A DNA stretch of 64,000 nucleotides from Rhizobiales bacterium GAS188 (GCA_900104855.1 FNSS01000001.1:1054001-1118000); one strand, 5' to 3'. Shown: positions 7,517-16,799, numbered from the stretch's first letter. Notes: generated from the letters alone by a model not told the origin. Program-made: numbers and translations.

Positions 7517-9709
7517 ATGTTGACATCCGCACCACGCCGCCACGCCTCCTCCGTCCCCTCGCGCCGCACCTTCCTCAAGGGCGCCGCGGGCGCAGCCGGC
7601 GTCTTCATCCTGGGCAGCTATGTGCCCTTCCCGGGCCGCGCCTTGGCCCAAAGCGGCCCGGCCAAGGGCCCGTTCGATCCGAACCTCTTCCTCAAGATCG
7701 GCGCCGACGACACGGTGACGCTGATCAGCAAGCATCTGGAGATGGGCCAGGGCGTCATCACCGGGATGGCGACGCTGGTCGCCGAGGAGCTCGACGCCGA
7801 CTGGTCGAAGATGAGCTTCGAATTCGCCCCCAACGACGCCAAGATCTACAACAACCTTCTGTTCGGCCCGGTGATGGCGACGGGCGGCACGACATCGACG
7901 GCCGAATCCTTCGGGCAGATGCGCCAGGTCGGGGCCGCCGCACGCGCCATGTTCGTCGCCGCGGCGGCCGCGAAATGGGCAGTGCCCTTAGCCGAGATCA
8001 AGGTCGAGACCGGGATCGTCAGCCATGCGGGCTCGGGGAAGCGCGCGAGCTTCGGCGAGCTCGCCGCAGACGCCATGCGGGTGCCGGTGCCGAGCGACGT
8101 CAAGCTCAAGGACGCCAAGGACTGGAAGCTGATCGGCACGCATGTGCCGCGGCTCGACTCGCCAGCCAAGACCACCGGCACCGCGATCTTCGCGCTCGAT
8201 ATCCGCAGGCCCGGAATGCTGACCGCGCTCGTCAAGCGCCCGGACCAGTTCGGCGCGACCGTCGCCTCCTTCGACGCGACAGCCGCCAAGGCCGTGCCCG
8301 GCGTCGTCGACGTGGTGCAGATCCCCTCGGGCGTGGCGGTATTGGCGAGCGATACCTGGGCGGCGATGCGCGGCCGTGACGCGCTCAAGGTCAGCTGGGA
8401 CACGAGCAAGGCCGAGACGCGCTCGACCCTCGAGATCCTCGCCGAATATCGCGAGGCGCTGGCGGCTCCCGGCCTCGTCGCGCTCGATCGGGGCAATGCG
8501 GCCTCGGCGCTTGCCGGCGCCGCGAGGACGATCGCGGTCGAGTTCACCTTCCCGTATCTCGCGCATGCGCCCATGGAGCCCTTGAACTGCGTGCTCGAGG
8601 CGCGTCCCGACGGGGCGGATCTCTGGTCGGGCAGCCAATTGCAGAGCATCGACGAATATGCGGTGTGGCAGGTGCTGGGCCTGAGACCCGAGCAGGTGAA
8701 GATCCACACCCTGCTCGCCGGCGGCAGCTTCGGGCGCCGCGGCAACCCGGTCGCCGATTGGACCTTCGAGATCGCCTCGATCGTCAAGGCGATCCAGGGC
8801 CGCGCCCCGGTGCATCTCGTCTGGACCCGCGAGGACGACATCAAGGGCGGCTTCTACCGGCCGATGGTCGTGCATCGCGTCAAGGCCGGCCTCGATGCGC
8901 AGGGGCAGATCTCCGGCTGGCAGCACCAGGTGGCGAGCAAGTCGATCTTCACCGGCACGCCTTTCGAGCAGATGGCGGTCAAGGACGGGCTCGACGCCAG
9001 CAGCGTCGAGGGCATCGCCGATACCAGCTATGCGATCGGCGATTTCAAGGTCGAGGCCCATAACGTCACATCGCCGGTGCCGGTGCTGTGGTGGCGCTCG
9101 GTCGGCCACAGCCATACGGGCCATGTCATGGAGACGGTGGTGGACGAGCTCGCTTTTCTCGCCGGCAAGGATCCGATCGCCTTCCGGCTCGAGCTCCTCA
9201 AGCAGCAGCCTCGCGACGCGGCCGTGCTCAAGCTCGCGGCCGACAAAGCGGGATGGGGCACGCCCCTCCCCAAGGGGCAAGGGCGCGGCGTCGCCTATCA
9301 CCTGTCCTTCGGCACGCGCGTCGCCATGATCGCCGAGGTTTCGGTCGCTGCGTCCGGCCTCAAGGTCGACCGCATCGTGGCGGCCGTCGATTGCGGCATC
9401 GCGGTCGACCCCGACGTGGTCAAGGCCCAGGTCGAGGGCGCGGTCGGCTTCGCGCTCTCGGCCGCGCTGCGCAACCAGGTGACCTTGCGCAAGGGCGTCG
9501 TCGAGCAGAGCAATTTCGACGATTACGAGCCGACCCGCATCCGCGAAATGCCCAAGGTCGAGGTGCATATCGTGCCCTCGGCCGAATGGCCCTCCGGCAT
9601 CGGCGAGCCCGGTGTTGCGCCACTCGCGCCGGCGATCGGCAACGCCATCTTCGCGGCCACCGGCAAACGCCTGCGCTCGCTGCCGCTGGAGATCGGCGGG
9701 CTGGCTTGA
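7517..9709 (+). CDS. iorB: Isoquinoline 1-oxidoreductase-like beta subunit (molybdopterin-binding, Tat-exported)
   Basis: 730 residues. The ATG lies six bases after GAGGAGG. Residues about 14-40 form a twin-arginine signal (SRRTFLKG, a hydrophobic stretch, then ALAQS). The rest is the xanthine-dehydrogenase-superfamily large subunit with the IorB-type double N-terminal repeat. Visible are [13 protein letters not shown], a WWRSVG loop and the C-terminal [15 protein letters not shown] with the conserved Glu that acts as base in the family. Together with IorA and the dihaem cytochrome it forms a periplasmic hydroxylase. It would need the MCD form of the cofactor, whose maturation genes are not in the window. 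Confidence 0.88.
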   Translation: MLTSAPRRHASSVPSRRTFLKGAAGAAGVFILGSYVPFPGRALAQSGPAKGPFDPNLFLKIGADDTVTLISKHLEMGQGVITGMATLVAEELDADWSKMSFEFAPNDAKIYNNLLFGPVMATGGTTSTAESFGQMRQVGAAARAMFVAAAAAKWAVPLAEIKVETGIVSHAGSGKRASFGELAADAMRVPVPSDVKLKDAKDWKLIGTHVPRLDSPAKTTGTAIFALDIRRPGMLTALVKRPDQFGATVASFDATAAKAVPGVVDVVQIPSGVAVLASDTWAAMRGRDALKVSWDTSKAETRSTLEILAEYREALAAPGLVALDRGNAASALAGAARTIAVEFTFPYLAHAPMEPLNCVLEARPDGADLWSGSQLQSIDEYAVWQVLGLRPEQVKIHTLLAGGSFGRRGNPVADWTFEIASIVKAIQGRAPVHLVWTREDDIKGGFYRPMVVHRVKAGLDAQGQISGWQHQVASKSIFTGTPFEQMAVKDGLDASSVEGIADTSYAIGDFKVEAHNVTSPVPVLWWRSVGHSHTGHVMETVVDELAFLAGKDPIAFRLELLKQQPRDAAVLKLAADKAGWGTPLPKGQGRGVAYHLSFGTRVAMIAEVSVAASGLKVDRIVAAVDCGIAVDPDVVKAQVEGAVGFALSAALRNQVTLRKGVVEQSNFDDYEPTRIREMPKVEVHIVPSAEWPSGIGEPGVAPLAPAIGNAIFAATGKRLRSLPLEIGGLA

Positions 9710-9788
9710 GGGGTCGGCGCGGACTTCGAATGGGCCGCACGACCGCAGCGCATTTCCGTTGCCCGACGCAAAGGTCACCATAGACCTC

Positions 9789-9802
9789 GGTATACATATA
9801 CC
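9789..9802. promoter_or_regulatory. Perfect 14-bp palindrome GGTATA-CA-TATACC
   Basis: A 6+2+6 inverted repeat in the 413-bp gap after iorB. The form resembles GTATAC-centred operators of GntR-type repressors, but no such gene is adjacent. It could control the small genes that follow. Apart from the short peptide listed next, the gap holds nothing else I can name. Confidence 0.35.
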
Positions 9803-9915
9803 TTCGGACGCCTCCGCTTTACCCATGTACAGTAGTGCGGCCCCTCCGGGCGGTTTAAGCATCGACCCAAAGATCCGGTCCAGCCAATGCGCCGGGCACC
9901 TCAGGGAGAGATGCA

Positions 9916-10014
9916 ATGGGCTTCGTGTTGCTTGCAATTCTCGTCGCGCCGCTGCCTGTGATGCTCGCAATAGCGGCCAGGGGCCTTCTGACGCGTGGAC
10001 TGAGCCGGGCCTAG
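9916..10014 (+). CDS. Possible 32-residue membrane peptide
   Basis: The ATG is preceded by GGGAGAG with five bases of spacing. The frame encodes 21 almost wholly hydrophobic residues (MGFVLLAILVAPLPVMLAIAA) followed by a basic tail (RGLLTRGLSRA), as in single-pass small membrane proteins with the C-terminus inside. It would be missed by usual length cut-offs. The evidence is only composition and the ribosome binding site. Confidence 0.4.
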   Translation: MGFVLLAILVAPLPVMLAIAARGLLTRGLSRA

Positions 10015-10122
10015 TCGAGCCGTCGCCGTCACGGGGTTTCAGCAAACGCCGCCAATGACGAAGACTCCACAGCCAGCGAACACGACAGGAACCGATTCCC
10101 TAAGCAAATAGAGGGTGCCTCC

Positions 10123-10344
10123 ATGGCTTCGCCTCGCGAATATCGAAAGCTCGCGGCCGATTGCGCAAGGCTGGCGCGGGCTGCGCCAAGCCTTCAGGCT
10201 AGAGTGGGCTTCGCTGCCGCTGCAAAGAGCTGGTTGATGCTGGCCCGGCTGGCGGGAGAGGATTCGATGCGTGCCGATAAAGCGTCCGCCCGCCAATGGC
10301 GCCGCAGCGAAACTCCGGAGGCGAGCGTGAGCCGTCCCACATGA
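10123..10344 (+). CDS. Small REYRKLA-type protein
   Basis: 73 residues with the MASPREYRKLAADCARLA start seen in many short rhizobial proteins of unknown role, followed by a second helix (AAAAKSWLMLARLA). It lacks a signal peptide. Its stop overlaps the next start codon by ATGA, so the two genes are coupled. The function is unknown, although the family is widespread in Hyphomicrobiales. Confidence 0.65.
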   Translation: MASPREYRKLAADCARLARAAPSLQARVGFAAAAKSWLMLARLAGEDSMRADKASARQWRRSETPEASVSRPT

Positions 10345-10742
10345 AATATTCGTTGTTATGCATGGCTCTCATAGCCAGCTTGTGCACCGCATCAGGTCCG
10401 GCCCGCGCCCTGGTCTTCTCCGGAGCCGCGGTGTCCAGCTTCGAACGCGTCGACCTGCCTGAGTGGCCCTCCCCCGGGATTGCGGCGCCGCGCCCTGCCG
10501 AGGAGATGCTTCCAACCTTCGCGCGACCGCCGCAGGCCGTTCTGCTGATCCAGGACCAGCCCGTCGCAGCGCCCAAACTCAGGCCATCTCACCCGAACAT
10601 GCCGCGCAAGTTTGCCGCGAGCCTGGAGCGGCTTCGCAAGCAACTGGCCGGATTGCCGCGGCTGCGTCCACACCAGCCGGTTCCTGCTCGGCTGGAGCGA
10701 GAGGCGCCGCAGACTATGTTCATGCCTGGCAGCCTTTATTAG
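10341..10742 (+). CDS. Secreted Pro-rich hypothetical protein
   Basis: 133 residues. The ATG overlaps the stop of the preceding gene. The signal peptide (MKYSLLCMALIASLCTASGPARA) is cleaved near residue 23. The mature part is rich in Pro, Arg and Ala with no Cys, probably extended or weakly folded. The family is unknown. Its coupling with the REYRKLA-type gene is the only contextual clue. Confidence 0.55.
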   Translation: MKYSLLCMALIASLCTASGPARALVFSGAAVSSFERVDLPEWPSPGIAAPRPAEEMLPTFARPPQAVLLIQDQPVAAPKLRPSHPNMPRKFAASLERLRKQLAGLPRLRPHQPVPARLEREAPQTMFMPGSLY

Positions 10743-10858
10743 AGCGCAGAAACGCCAGTCAGCGGGGCCTCCGCGCAGCGCGCTGTCCGGGGAGACGAAA
10801 CCGAATGCATTTGCGGGCAGTTGCTGAACTCCAGATGGTTCGGACTTCGCATCCGATA

Positions 10859-11010
10859 GGCGTGGATGGCCGGGACAAGCCCGGCCAAGACGCGGTTGCT
10901 ATGGCGGGCGCAATCAAGATCCGTGGTCATTGTGCTCAGGCGAATGGACGCATCCACGTCCTGGCCGTCCCCGCACTTGTTGCGGGGATCAGCCCGGCCA
11001 TCCACGCCTA
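10859..11010. repeat. Inverted repeat around ggcgtggatggccggg
   Basis: The left arm ggcgtggatggccggg (with aagcccggcca) and the right arm gcccggccatccacgcc are near reverse complements about 110 bp apart. I recall this type of element as common between genes in Bradyrhizobium-like genomes. The 10743-11308 gap holds this element, the terminator-like structure below, and no gene. Confidence 0.7.
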
Positions 11011-11084
11011 TGGGTGGGGGACTTCCCCGGCATCACCTAGCGCTCGGGGCATCGGGAACCTATATTGCCTCTATCCCCAGCGAC

Positions 11085-11178
11085 TTGCGGTGCTGTGGGG
11101 TCCTCACTCATGAGGACAAATTCAGGCCCGGCCGGCGCACACCCATGATCCCCCTCATGACAAAGGCCGGGCCGTTTT
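11085..11178 (+). ncRNA. Candidate small RNA ending in a Rho-independent terminator
   Basis: A small hairpin (tcctca-ctca-tgagga) is followed by a 9-bp perfect G/C stem, ggcccggcc at 11125-11133 and ggccgggcc at 11165-11173, then gtttt. It lies in a gap of over 500 bp with a possible A/T-rich promoter (cctatattg) near 11060. It may be a free-standing sRNA, or just a terminator for the upstream pair or a leader of the YHS gene. Confidence 0.35.
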
Positions 11179-11308
11179 CATGCCCAGCCACAGATCGTAT
11201 CGGCATCATCTTCGCTTCACCTTGGCGACCGTCGGCGGCGTGGACGCATCGCTCGCAAAAGTGCTATTCATTCCCGTTGAGGTCGGCCGGAAATTGGAGA
11301 TCGCCAAG

Positions 11309-11755
11309 ATGCGGTATCCATCTCGACGTCTGCTGATCATGGCTGCGATGAGCAGCTACGTCTTCGCTCCATCGAGGCGCGCTGAAGCCGGATCGCCTGG
11401 GCGCGTTGCGCTTTCGGGCTATGATCCGGTCTCCTATTTCGCGGCAGGCCATCCGGAAAAGGGTTCGGCCGAATTCACCTATCCGTTCGATGGTGCGAGC
11501 TATCTGTTCGCGAGCGAAGAGCACAGGAGAATGTTCGCTGCCGACCCTGAGCGCTATGCGCCGCAATTCAACGGCCACTGCGCCATCTCGGTGTCCCGGG
11601 GGATCAAGATTGAGGCCGATCCCGAAGCTTGGGTGATCTGGAACGGCAAGCTCTTCGTATTCGCAGCGAAGGAAGGCGTGCCGGAATTCAACACCAATCC
11701 CGGCGCCATCGCCGGCGAGGCGAAGGCGGCCTGGGTGAAGCTCAAGGCCAATTGA
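11309..11755 (+). CDS. YHS domain protein
   Basis: 148 residues from the ATG with GGAG about nine bases upstream. The N-terminal 30 residues look like a signal sequence (RRLLIMAAMSSYVFAPSRRAEA). The YHS fold follows: GYDPVSYFAAGHPEKG, then FASEEHRRMFAADPERYAPQFNGHCA. This family is found in exported metal- or sulfur-handling proteins and often has one conserved Cys, present here as HCAIS. It converges with the cyclase gene five bases downstream. The exact role is unknown. Confidence 0.8.
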   Translation: MRYPSRRLLIMAAMSSYVFAPSRRAEAGSPGRVALSGYDPVSYFAAGHPEKGSAEFTYPFDGASYLFASEEHRRMFAADPERYAPQFNGHCAISVSRGIKIEADPEAWVIWNGKLFVFAAKEGVPEFNTNPGAIAGEAKAAWVKLKAN

Positions 11756-11760
11756 CCCCG

Positions 11761-13710
11761 CTACAGGCCGGCCTGCTGCAAGGCAGCAACTATCTTCAAG
11801 CGTTGTCCCTCGTCACGGAGCAGCGTCGCGAAGTCCTTCGACGCGAAGGCTGGAAGCATGCGCCTGACGATCCCCGCTTCGACTGCTGCATCATCCTTCC
11901 GGCCGGCCGCCGCATAAGCACCGGCGAGAAGCACGTGGAGGTAGGGATTCTGCTCATAGCGCTGGATCGCATGGCCGAGCGTCGCAATCGCCTCGTCCTG
12001 CCGATCGACGAGGAGATACGCAGTGCCGAGATCGTAATGCTCCACGACCGAAAGGGTAGGCTGCACTCGCGCGACCTCGCGCAGCGCATCGATCGCGCCC
12101 CTCGTGTTGCCGCTCCACAAAAATGCGTCGGCAAGGCCGGATTGCGCCTGCGGATCGCTCGGGTTGATCTCGACTGCGCGTCGTAGCTCGTCGAGCGCGC
12201 GGTCGTAGTCCCGGCGGAAGATGTATATGCTACCGAGCAGGGTGCGCGCGCCCACATTCTCGTCTTCGAGCGACAGGGCTTTGCGGCCATTCGCCTCGGC
12301 GCGCACCAGGGCGGAGTCAGGGTCGTCGGTCCAGCCGAGCTCGACCGCCTGAACATCCACACGCCCAAGTGCCGCATAGGCGGGTGCGTAGCCCTGATCG
12401 AGCTGGATGGCGCGCTCGAACAGGCCGCGCGCCTGCGAATCCGCCACGCGGCTGTTTCGTCGAACGAGATCACGGCCACGCAACACGAGGTCATAGGCCT
12501 CGAGATTGCTCGGCGGCTTGTTTGCCGAGCGGGCGAGCTGCAGCGCACTCAGTCGCACCGACAACGCGCCGGCGATCCGGCGCGTGATGTCCTCCTGGAT
12601 CGTGAACAGCTCCTTCATCTCGCCATCATATTGCTCGGTCCAGAGGACGGCGGCACGGGCGGCCTCGAGAAGCTGCACGGAGATCCGGGCGCGGTCCCCC
12701 GTCTTGTGCACGCTGCCATCGACCACATAGGCGACGTTCAACTCGCGCCCGATCTCGTCCGGACGCAGCGATTTGCCTTTATAGGCGAAGGCGGCGCTGC
12801 GCGAGATCACGGTGATGTCGCGGAAGCGCCCAAGCGCCGAGATGATGTCCTCCGTCAGCCCGTCGGCGAAATAGTCCTGGGCCGGATCGCCCGAGAGATT
12901 GGCGAGCGGCATGATCACGACCGAGGGCTGGCTTGCGGCGACCTCAGGGCTTGAAGGTGGCACCGTGGCGCGGATAGCGGTCGGCCTGGTGTCACGCGCG
13001 AACCACAGGCCCACAGCCCCGGCCATCGCCAGGACGGCGAACAGCCCCGCCAGCATGAGCAGGATCGATCCGCGCCGAGCTGGCCAGCCAATCAGCGAAG
13101 CCGAAGGACCCGCATCCGCCGGCGCTTCTCCCGGTGCCGGGATGGCGCCCTCGGACAAGGCGGCAATCTCGGCGGGCCCGAGCCCGAAGACTCGCACCGG
13201 CCTTGCAATATTCTTGACGCTTCTCTCGCCGAGATCGGCCAAGGGAAAGGCGAGCTTGTCGCGCACCTGATCGCGCACGCTGCGCGAGATCGCGACGCCG
13301 CCCGGTTCGCACAGGGCTTCGAGCCGTGCCGCGACGTTGACGCCATCGCCGAACAGGTCTCCGGTCTCGGCGATCACATCGCCAAGGTTGATTCCTATCC
13401 GAAAGGTGATGCGCTTATCCTGAGGCACATCGGCGTTTCGCGTGACCATCCCGCGCTGGATCTCGACCGCGCAACGCACAGCCTCGACAGGGCTGAGGAA
13501 CTCGACCAGCATGCCGTCGCCCGTCGTCTTGACGATGCGCCCGCGATGCTCCTTGATCTTCGGATCGACGAGTCCGCGCCGGTGCGCCCTGAGGTCGGCG
13601 AGGGTCCCTTCCTCATCGGCCCCCATGAGACGGCTGTAGCCCACGACATCGGCCGCCAGGATGGCAGCGAGCCTGCGTTCAACCCTCGGGCCGGCGCCTT
13701 CTTGCATCAT
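11761..13710 (-). CDS. Class III adenylate/guanylate cyclase with TolB-like and TPR domains (paralogue 1)
   Basis: 649 residues from the ATG pair behind GGGAAAG. The N-terminal cytosolic cyclase domain (about 5-175) has AADVVGYS (first metal Asp), VKTTGDGML (purine-site Lys and second metal Asp) and GDGVNVAARLE (Asp, Asn and Arg of the transition-state site), so it should be active. A membrane helix near 210-235 follows, then a TolB-like segment (VVIMPLANLSGDPAQDYFADGLTEDI) and TPR helices to the end. The layout puts catalysis in the cytosol and the sensor-like part in the periplasm. It is a tandem paralogue of 13979-16150, with leaders of almost identical sequence. Confidence 0.9.
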   Translation of the reverse strand: MMQEGAGPRVERRLAAILAADVVGYSRLMGADEEGTLADLRAHRRGLVDPKIKEHRGRIVKTTGDGMLVEFLSPVEAVRCAVEIQRGMVTRNADVPQDKRITFRIGINLGDVIAETGDLFGDGVNVAARLEALCEPGGVAISRSVRDQVRDKLAFPLADLGERSVKNIARPVRVFGLGPAEIAALSEGAIPAPGEAPADAGPSASLIGWPARRGSILLMLAGLFAVLAMAGAVGLWFARDTRPTAIRATVPPSSPEVAASQPSVVIMPLANLSGDPAQDYFADGLTEDIISALGRFRDITVISRSAAFAYKGKSLRPDEIGRELNVAYVVDGSVHKTGDRARISVQLLEAARAAVLWTEQYDGEMKELFTIQEDITRRIAGALSVRLSALQLARSANKPPSNLEAYDLVLRGRDLVRRNSRVADSQARGLFERAIQLDQGYAPAYAALGRVDVQAVELGWTDDPDSALVRAEANGRKALSLEDENVGARTLLGSIYIFRRDYDRALDELRRAVEINPSDPQAQSGLADAFLWSGNTRGAIDALREVARVQPTLSVVEHYDLGTAYLLVDRQDEAIATLGHAIQRYEQNPYLHVLLAGAYAAAGRKDDAAVEAGIVRRMLPAFASKDFATLLRDEGQRLKIVAALQQAGL

Positions 13711-13830
13711 GGCTTTCCCATGCGGCAACAGCGGCTCGTGGGTTACGCTATCAGAAGCGAAGACTGCGATCCATGGCCGCCAGAAACGGTGTACGACCCT
13801 TCGCCAACGCCTTTGACCCTGCGCGCCTCG
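13711..13830. repeat. Duplicated leader of the cyclase genes (copy 1)
   Basis: The 115 bp upstream of this cyclase gene (from tgcggcaaca to ctttgaccctgcgcgcc) match 16151-16262 with only scattered changes. The duplication therefore covered the promoter. The rest of the 268-bp gap between the two genes shows no gene. Confidence 0.85.
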
Positions 13831-13978
13831 GGCGAAACATCATTCCATCGCCCGTCGCGGACATCCACTCCGCGATGGCTTTAATTCACGCCATGCGGCC
13901 TCGGCGCCGAATGGCCACAATGGGTGGGGAGCGGTCACTCACCCGAGCTGTGCAAACGACTCAGCGTGAGAAACCCGT

Positions 13979-16150
13979 TCACTTGCTCGGGGTCGCGCGC
14001 GCTTGGGAGGTTATGCCGAGCCGCGCGAGCGTGGCCTCGTCGGGCTTGCCGGTCTGGGGCAGGTTCTCGTCGGCCTGGAATCTGAACAACGCTTTCCACA
14101 GGGTGCTGCCAGAGCTCAACTGAATTGTGTATGGCCAACGTCCCAGACGCAGGAGCGCAAGCTCCACGCGGACATCCAAAATCTCCTTGTCCGGCGGATC
14201 ATCCAAATAGGTCTGTCCGGCTTCGCTTACGCCAATCTCACGCCACTTGATGAGCGCATCATGTGCCTCACGGTCCCGTCCAGCGGCATAGAACGCACCG
14301 GTAAGGCCGGCCCAAGATATGACTTTACGCGGACCCAGAAGCACAGACTTTTGAAAAGTCTTTATAGCGTCGCCATTGTCCCCCATCTGCAGCTGGGACA
14401 TGCCGAGAGTGTAAAGCCAGTTTGGCAAAAGAGGATCATGTGGGCTAAGGCGAATGGCTTGCCCGACAAGAGCGCTCGTGCGCTCTGGATGCCCGGCTTT
14501 CGCATAGAGCCTTCCAAGCCACGCATGGGTCCTCGCTCCATTTGGATTCAATGCGAGTGATGTCTCAGCGGCCGCGATCGCCTGAACGATTTCTCCACGG
14601 TAATCTTGCCTGTCGTCGTAGGCGAAGGCTTCGGATTTGACATGATAGGCGGCAGCGGATCCAGGAGCGATCGCAAGCGCTCGCGTTAGGGCGTCGTCAG
14701 CCCCCTTCAGCGTCTCCCGCTTCGAAGAGTTTTTAGACCAACCTTCCCCAAATTCGGTCGTGTAGGTCCACGCCAGCCCGACAAGGGCATCGACATTCTT
14801 CGGATCGAGTTCTACCGCCTGCTCGTAGAGTCGCCGCGCCTTTGCATTTGCCTCCTGCGAGCTTAACCCCATTATCAACGCGTTTGCCCGCAGGGTGAGA
14901 TCGACAGAGTCGGGGTTGCTCGGGTGGTCGCGCCAAGATCGGTTGGCTTCGGACTGGCTCAAAGTGATGTTAAGCGCGCTGGCGATCTGATTGGTGATCT
15001 CATCCTGCATCTGAAGGAAATCGGCGCTGTCGCGGTCGTATCGCTCCGCCCAAAGATGAGCGCCCGTCTCCCCATCGATCAACTGCGCATTGACCCGCAC
15101 ATGATTGCTGGCTCTCTGGACACCTCCTTCCAACACGTATCGCACACCCAGTTCACTTGCGATCTCCTTCCCGCTCAGCGCCTTGCCCTTGTAGGTGTAG
15201 GCCGTCGTGCGGGCGATCACGAAGCTGCCGGAGATACGCGAGAGGTCGGTGGTCAAGTCCTCGGTGAACCCATCAGCGAAATATTCCTGACTAGGATCAC
15301 CGCTGAGATTTGTGAACGGCAACACCACAATCGACATGCGCGGAGCTGTTGGTGCCGCCAGCTTGGCAAGAGCGGCAGATGGAGCCACGGCTGTTATGAG
15401 GGCAGCAGGTGGCGTTTGCTTGTCTGCGGTTGCCGAAACGACAGCTCGGGAGGGCGTGATATCCGAGGAATGCAGCCACCAGAAGCCACCAGCAAGAACA
15501 ATCAGGCTTGCAAGAGCGGCAATGGCAATGACTGGAATGCCGGCGACACTGCGGCGCCCGATACCCTGCGGTGAGCCCATCGGCTGCGCCTCAGGCAGCG
15601 CCTCGATGGCGGCCGCGGTGAGCGCATAGACCCGAACCGGTCGGGCGATATTCTTGACCTCGTGCTCCCCGGCGTCTGCGAAAACGAAAGGCAGCTTGTC
15701 CCTGATCTGATCCCGCACGGTGCGAGAGATCGACACGCCCCCCGGCTCGCAAAGGCTTTCAAGCCGGGCCGCAACATTGACGCCATCGCCGAACAGGTCG
15801 CCCTTCTCCGCGATCACATCGCCAAGATTGATCCCCATCCGAAAGGTGATGCGCTGGTCCTCAGGCACATCGGAGTTTCGCGTAACCATCCCGCGCTGGA
15901 TCTCGACCGCGCAACGCACGGCCTCAACGGGACTGACGAACTCGACCAGCATGCCGTCGCCCGTCGTCTTGACGATGCGCCCGCGATGCTCCCTGATCTT
16001 CGGATCGCCGAGTTCGCGCCGATGGGCTTTGAGCCGAGCGAGGGTGCCTTCCTCATCAGCCCCCATGAGACGGCTGTAGCCGACCACATCGGCCGCCATG
16101 ATGGCGGCGAGCCTGCGTTCAACCCTCGGGGCAGCGGCTTCTTGCATCAT
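13979..16150 (-). CDS. Class III adenylate/guanylate cyclase with TolB-like and TPR domains (paralogue 2)
   Basis: 723 residues. The cyclase domain is nearly identical to that of paralogue 1 (AADVVGYS, VKTTGDGML, GDGVNVAARLE). A membrane helix sits at about 212-232 (VIAIAALASLIVLAGGFWWL). The periplasmic half has the TolB-like motif (VVLPFTNLSGDPSQEYFADGFTEDL) and TPR units, but it is longer and much more diverged. The pattern of conserved catalytic domain and promoter with a changed sensor-like half suggests duplication followed by specialisation for another input. Base composition falls in the 3' part compared with paralogue 1. Whether ATP or GTP is used was not tested; the Lys favours ATP. 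Confidence 0.9.
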   Translation of the reverse strand: MMQEAAAPRVERRLAAIMAADVVGYSRLMGADEEGTLARLKAHRRELGDPKIREHRGRIVKTTGDGMLVEFVSPVEAVRCAVEIQRGMVTRNSDVPEDQRITFRMGINLGDVIAEKGDLFGDGVNVAARLESLCEPGGVSISRTVRDQIRDKLPFVFADAGEHEVKNIARPVRVYALTAAAIEALPEAQPMGSPQGIGRRSVAGIPVIAIAALASLIVLAGGFWWLHSSDITPSRAVVSATADKQTPPAALITAVAPSAALAKLAAPTAPRMSIVVLPFTNLSGDPSQEYFADGFTEDLTTDLSRISGSFVIARTTAYTYKGKALSGKEIASELGVRYVLEGGVQRASNHVRVNAQLIDGETGAHLWAERYDRDSADFLQMQDEITNQIASALNITLSQSEANRSWRDHPSNPDSVDLTLRANALIMGLSSQEANAKARRLYEQAVELDPKNVDALVGLAWTYTTEFGEGWSKNSSKRETLKGADDALTRALAIAPGSAAAYHVKSEAFAYDDRQDYRGEIVQAIAAAETSLALNPNGARTHAWLGRLYAKAGHPERTSALVGQAIRLSPHDPLLPNWLYTLGMSQLQMGDNGDAIKTFQKSVLLGPRKVISWAGLTGAFYAAGRDREAHDALIKWREIGVSEAGQTYLDDPPDKEILDVRVELALLRLGRWPYTIQLSSGSTLWKALFRFQADENLPQTGKPDEATLARLGITSQARATPSK

Positions 16151-16262
16151 GGTTTTCCCATGCGGCAACAGCAGCTCGGGGGTTACGCTATCAGAAATGA
16201 AGACTGCGATCCATGGCCGCCAGAAACGGTATACGACCCTTCGCTAACCCCTTGACCCTGCG
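16151..16262. repeat. Duplicated leader of the cyclase genes (copy 2)
   Basis: The counterpart of 13711-13830. It ends beside a single arm (16277-16290) of the 14-bp palindrome described at 5471-5537. Confidence 0.85.
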
Positions 16263-16415
16263 CGCCTGGTGCAGCGAATCCGAAATTCGCATCGCCTTGG
16301 CAGCACCATCAAACCGGAATGAACTCCGGCCCTCATAAAATCTTCGCCTCATGTCGGATCAACTCTGGCTTGTTCGTCCTCTGGGTGCCGGTCCCGCTCG
16401 AGCAAGGAGCAAGTG

Positions 16416-16717
16416 GTGGCAACGAACAAGACTGCGAAGATCGCGCTGAAAAATTGAACCACCCCGGACAGATCAGGCATGTCGACGGGGAAATGTACGA
16501 AGCCATGAAACGGGCATTTCTCAAAATACTTCCAGAGACATCGCCGGGACTGACGATGGCGGAAGTTCAGGAATATGTGCTTGCTCATCTACCCGAGGAC
16601 CTGTTTCCGGGGGGCGCCAAGGCGGGTTGGTGGACCAAGGCCGTTCAGCTGGATCTCGCGGCAAGAGGTGTTGTTGCGCGAGAGAAAACAAGGCCACTCC
16701 GCCTGCGCAAGGCATGA
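16416..16717 (+). pseudogene. DUF6958-type small protein, frameshifted in an A run
   Basis: A GTG at 416 with AAGGAG upstream starts ATNKTAKIALKN and then meets a stop. One base off, the frame at once continues with LNHPGQIRHVDGEMYEAMKRAFLK, then LPEDLFPGGAKAGWWTKAVQLDLAARGV and LRLRKA, which is the complete core of this family. The break falls at a run of five A (gctgaaaaattg). Restoring one A gives LKKLNHPG, as expected for the family. The cause may be a true mutation, a slippery phase-variable site or a read error. The role of the family is unknown. Confidence 0.7.
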
Positions 16718-16751
16718 CAGCTTTGGCCTAATCGTGATGCCGATTGACCGA

Positions 16752-16776
16752 ATGACCGAAATGGATTATCGGTCAT
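16752..16776. promoter_or_regulatory. Palindromic operator candidate (ATGACCGA-N9-TCGGTCAT)
   Basis: Perfect 8-bp inverted arms around nine bases lie 24 bp upstream of the SDR start. A direct repeat of gaccgaa just before it adds a further half-site. The spacing and position fit a TetR-type operator for autoregulation of the SDR-TetR pair. Confidence 0.6.
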
Positions 16777-16799
16777 CTCTGATCAACTCGGAGCCCTTC

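Noticed and set aside
7988-10045. A very long open frame antisense to iorB
   Set aside because: It has the Arg/Asp/His/Gly-rich composition of a frame forced open by the codon bias of a high-GC gene, with no motif; iorB on the other strand is certain.
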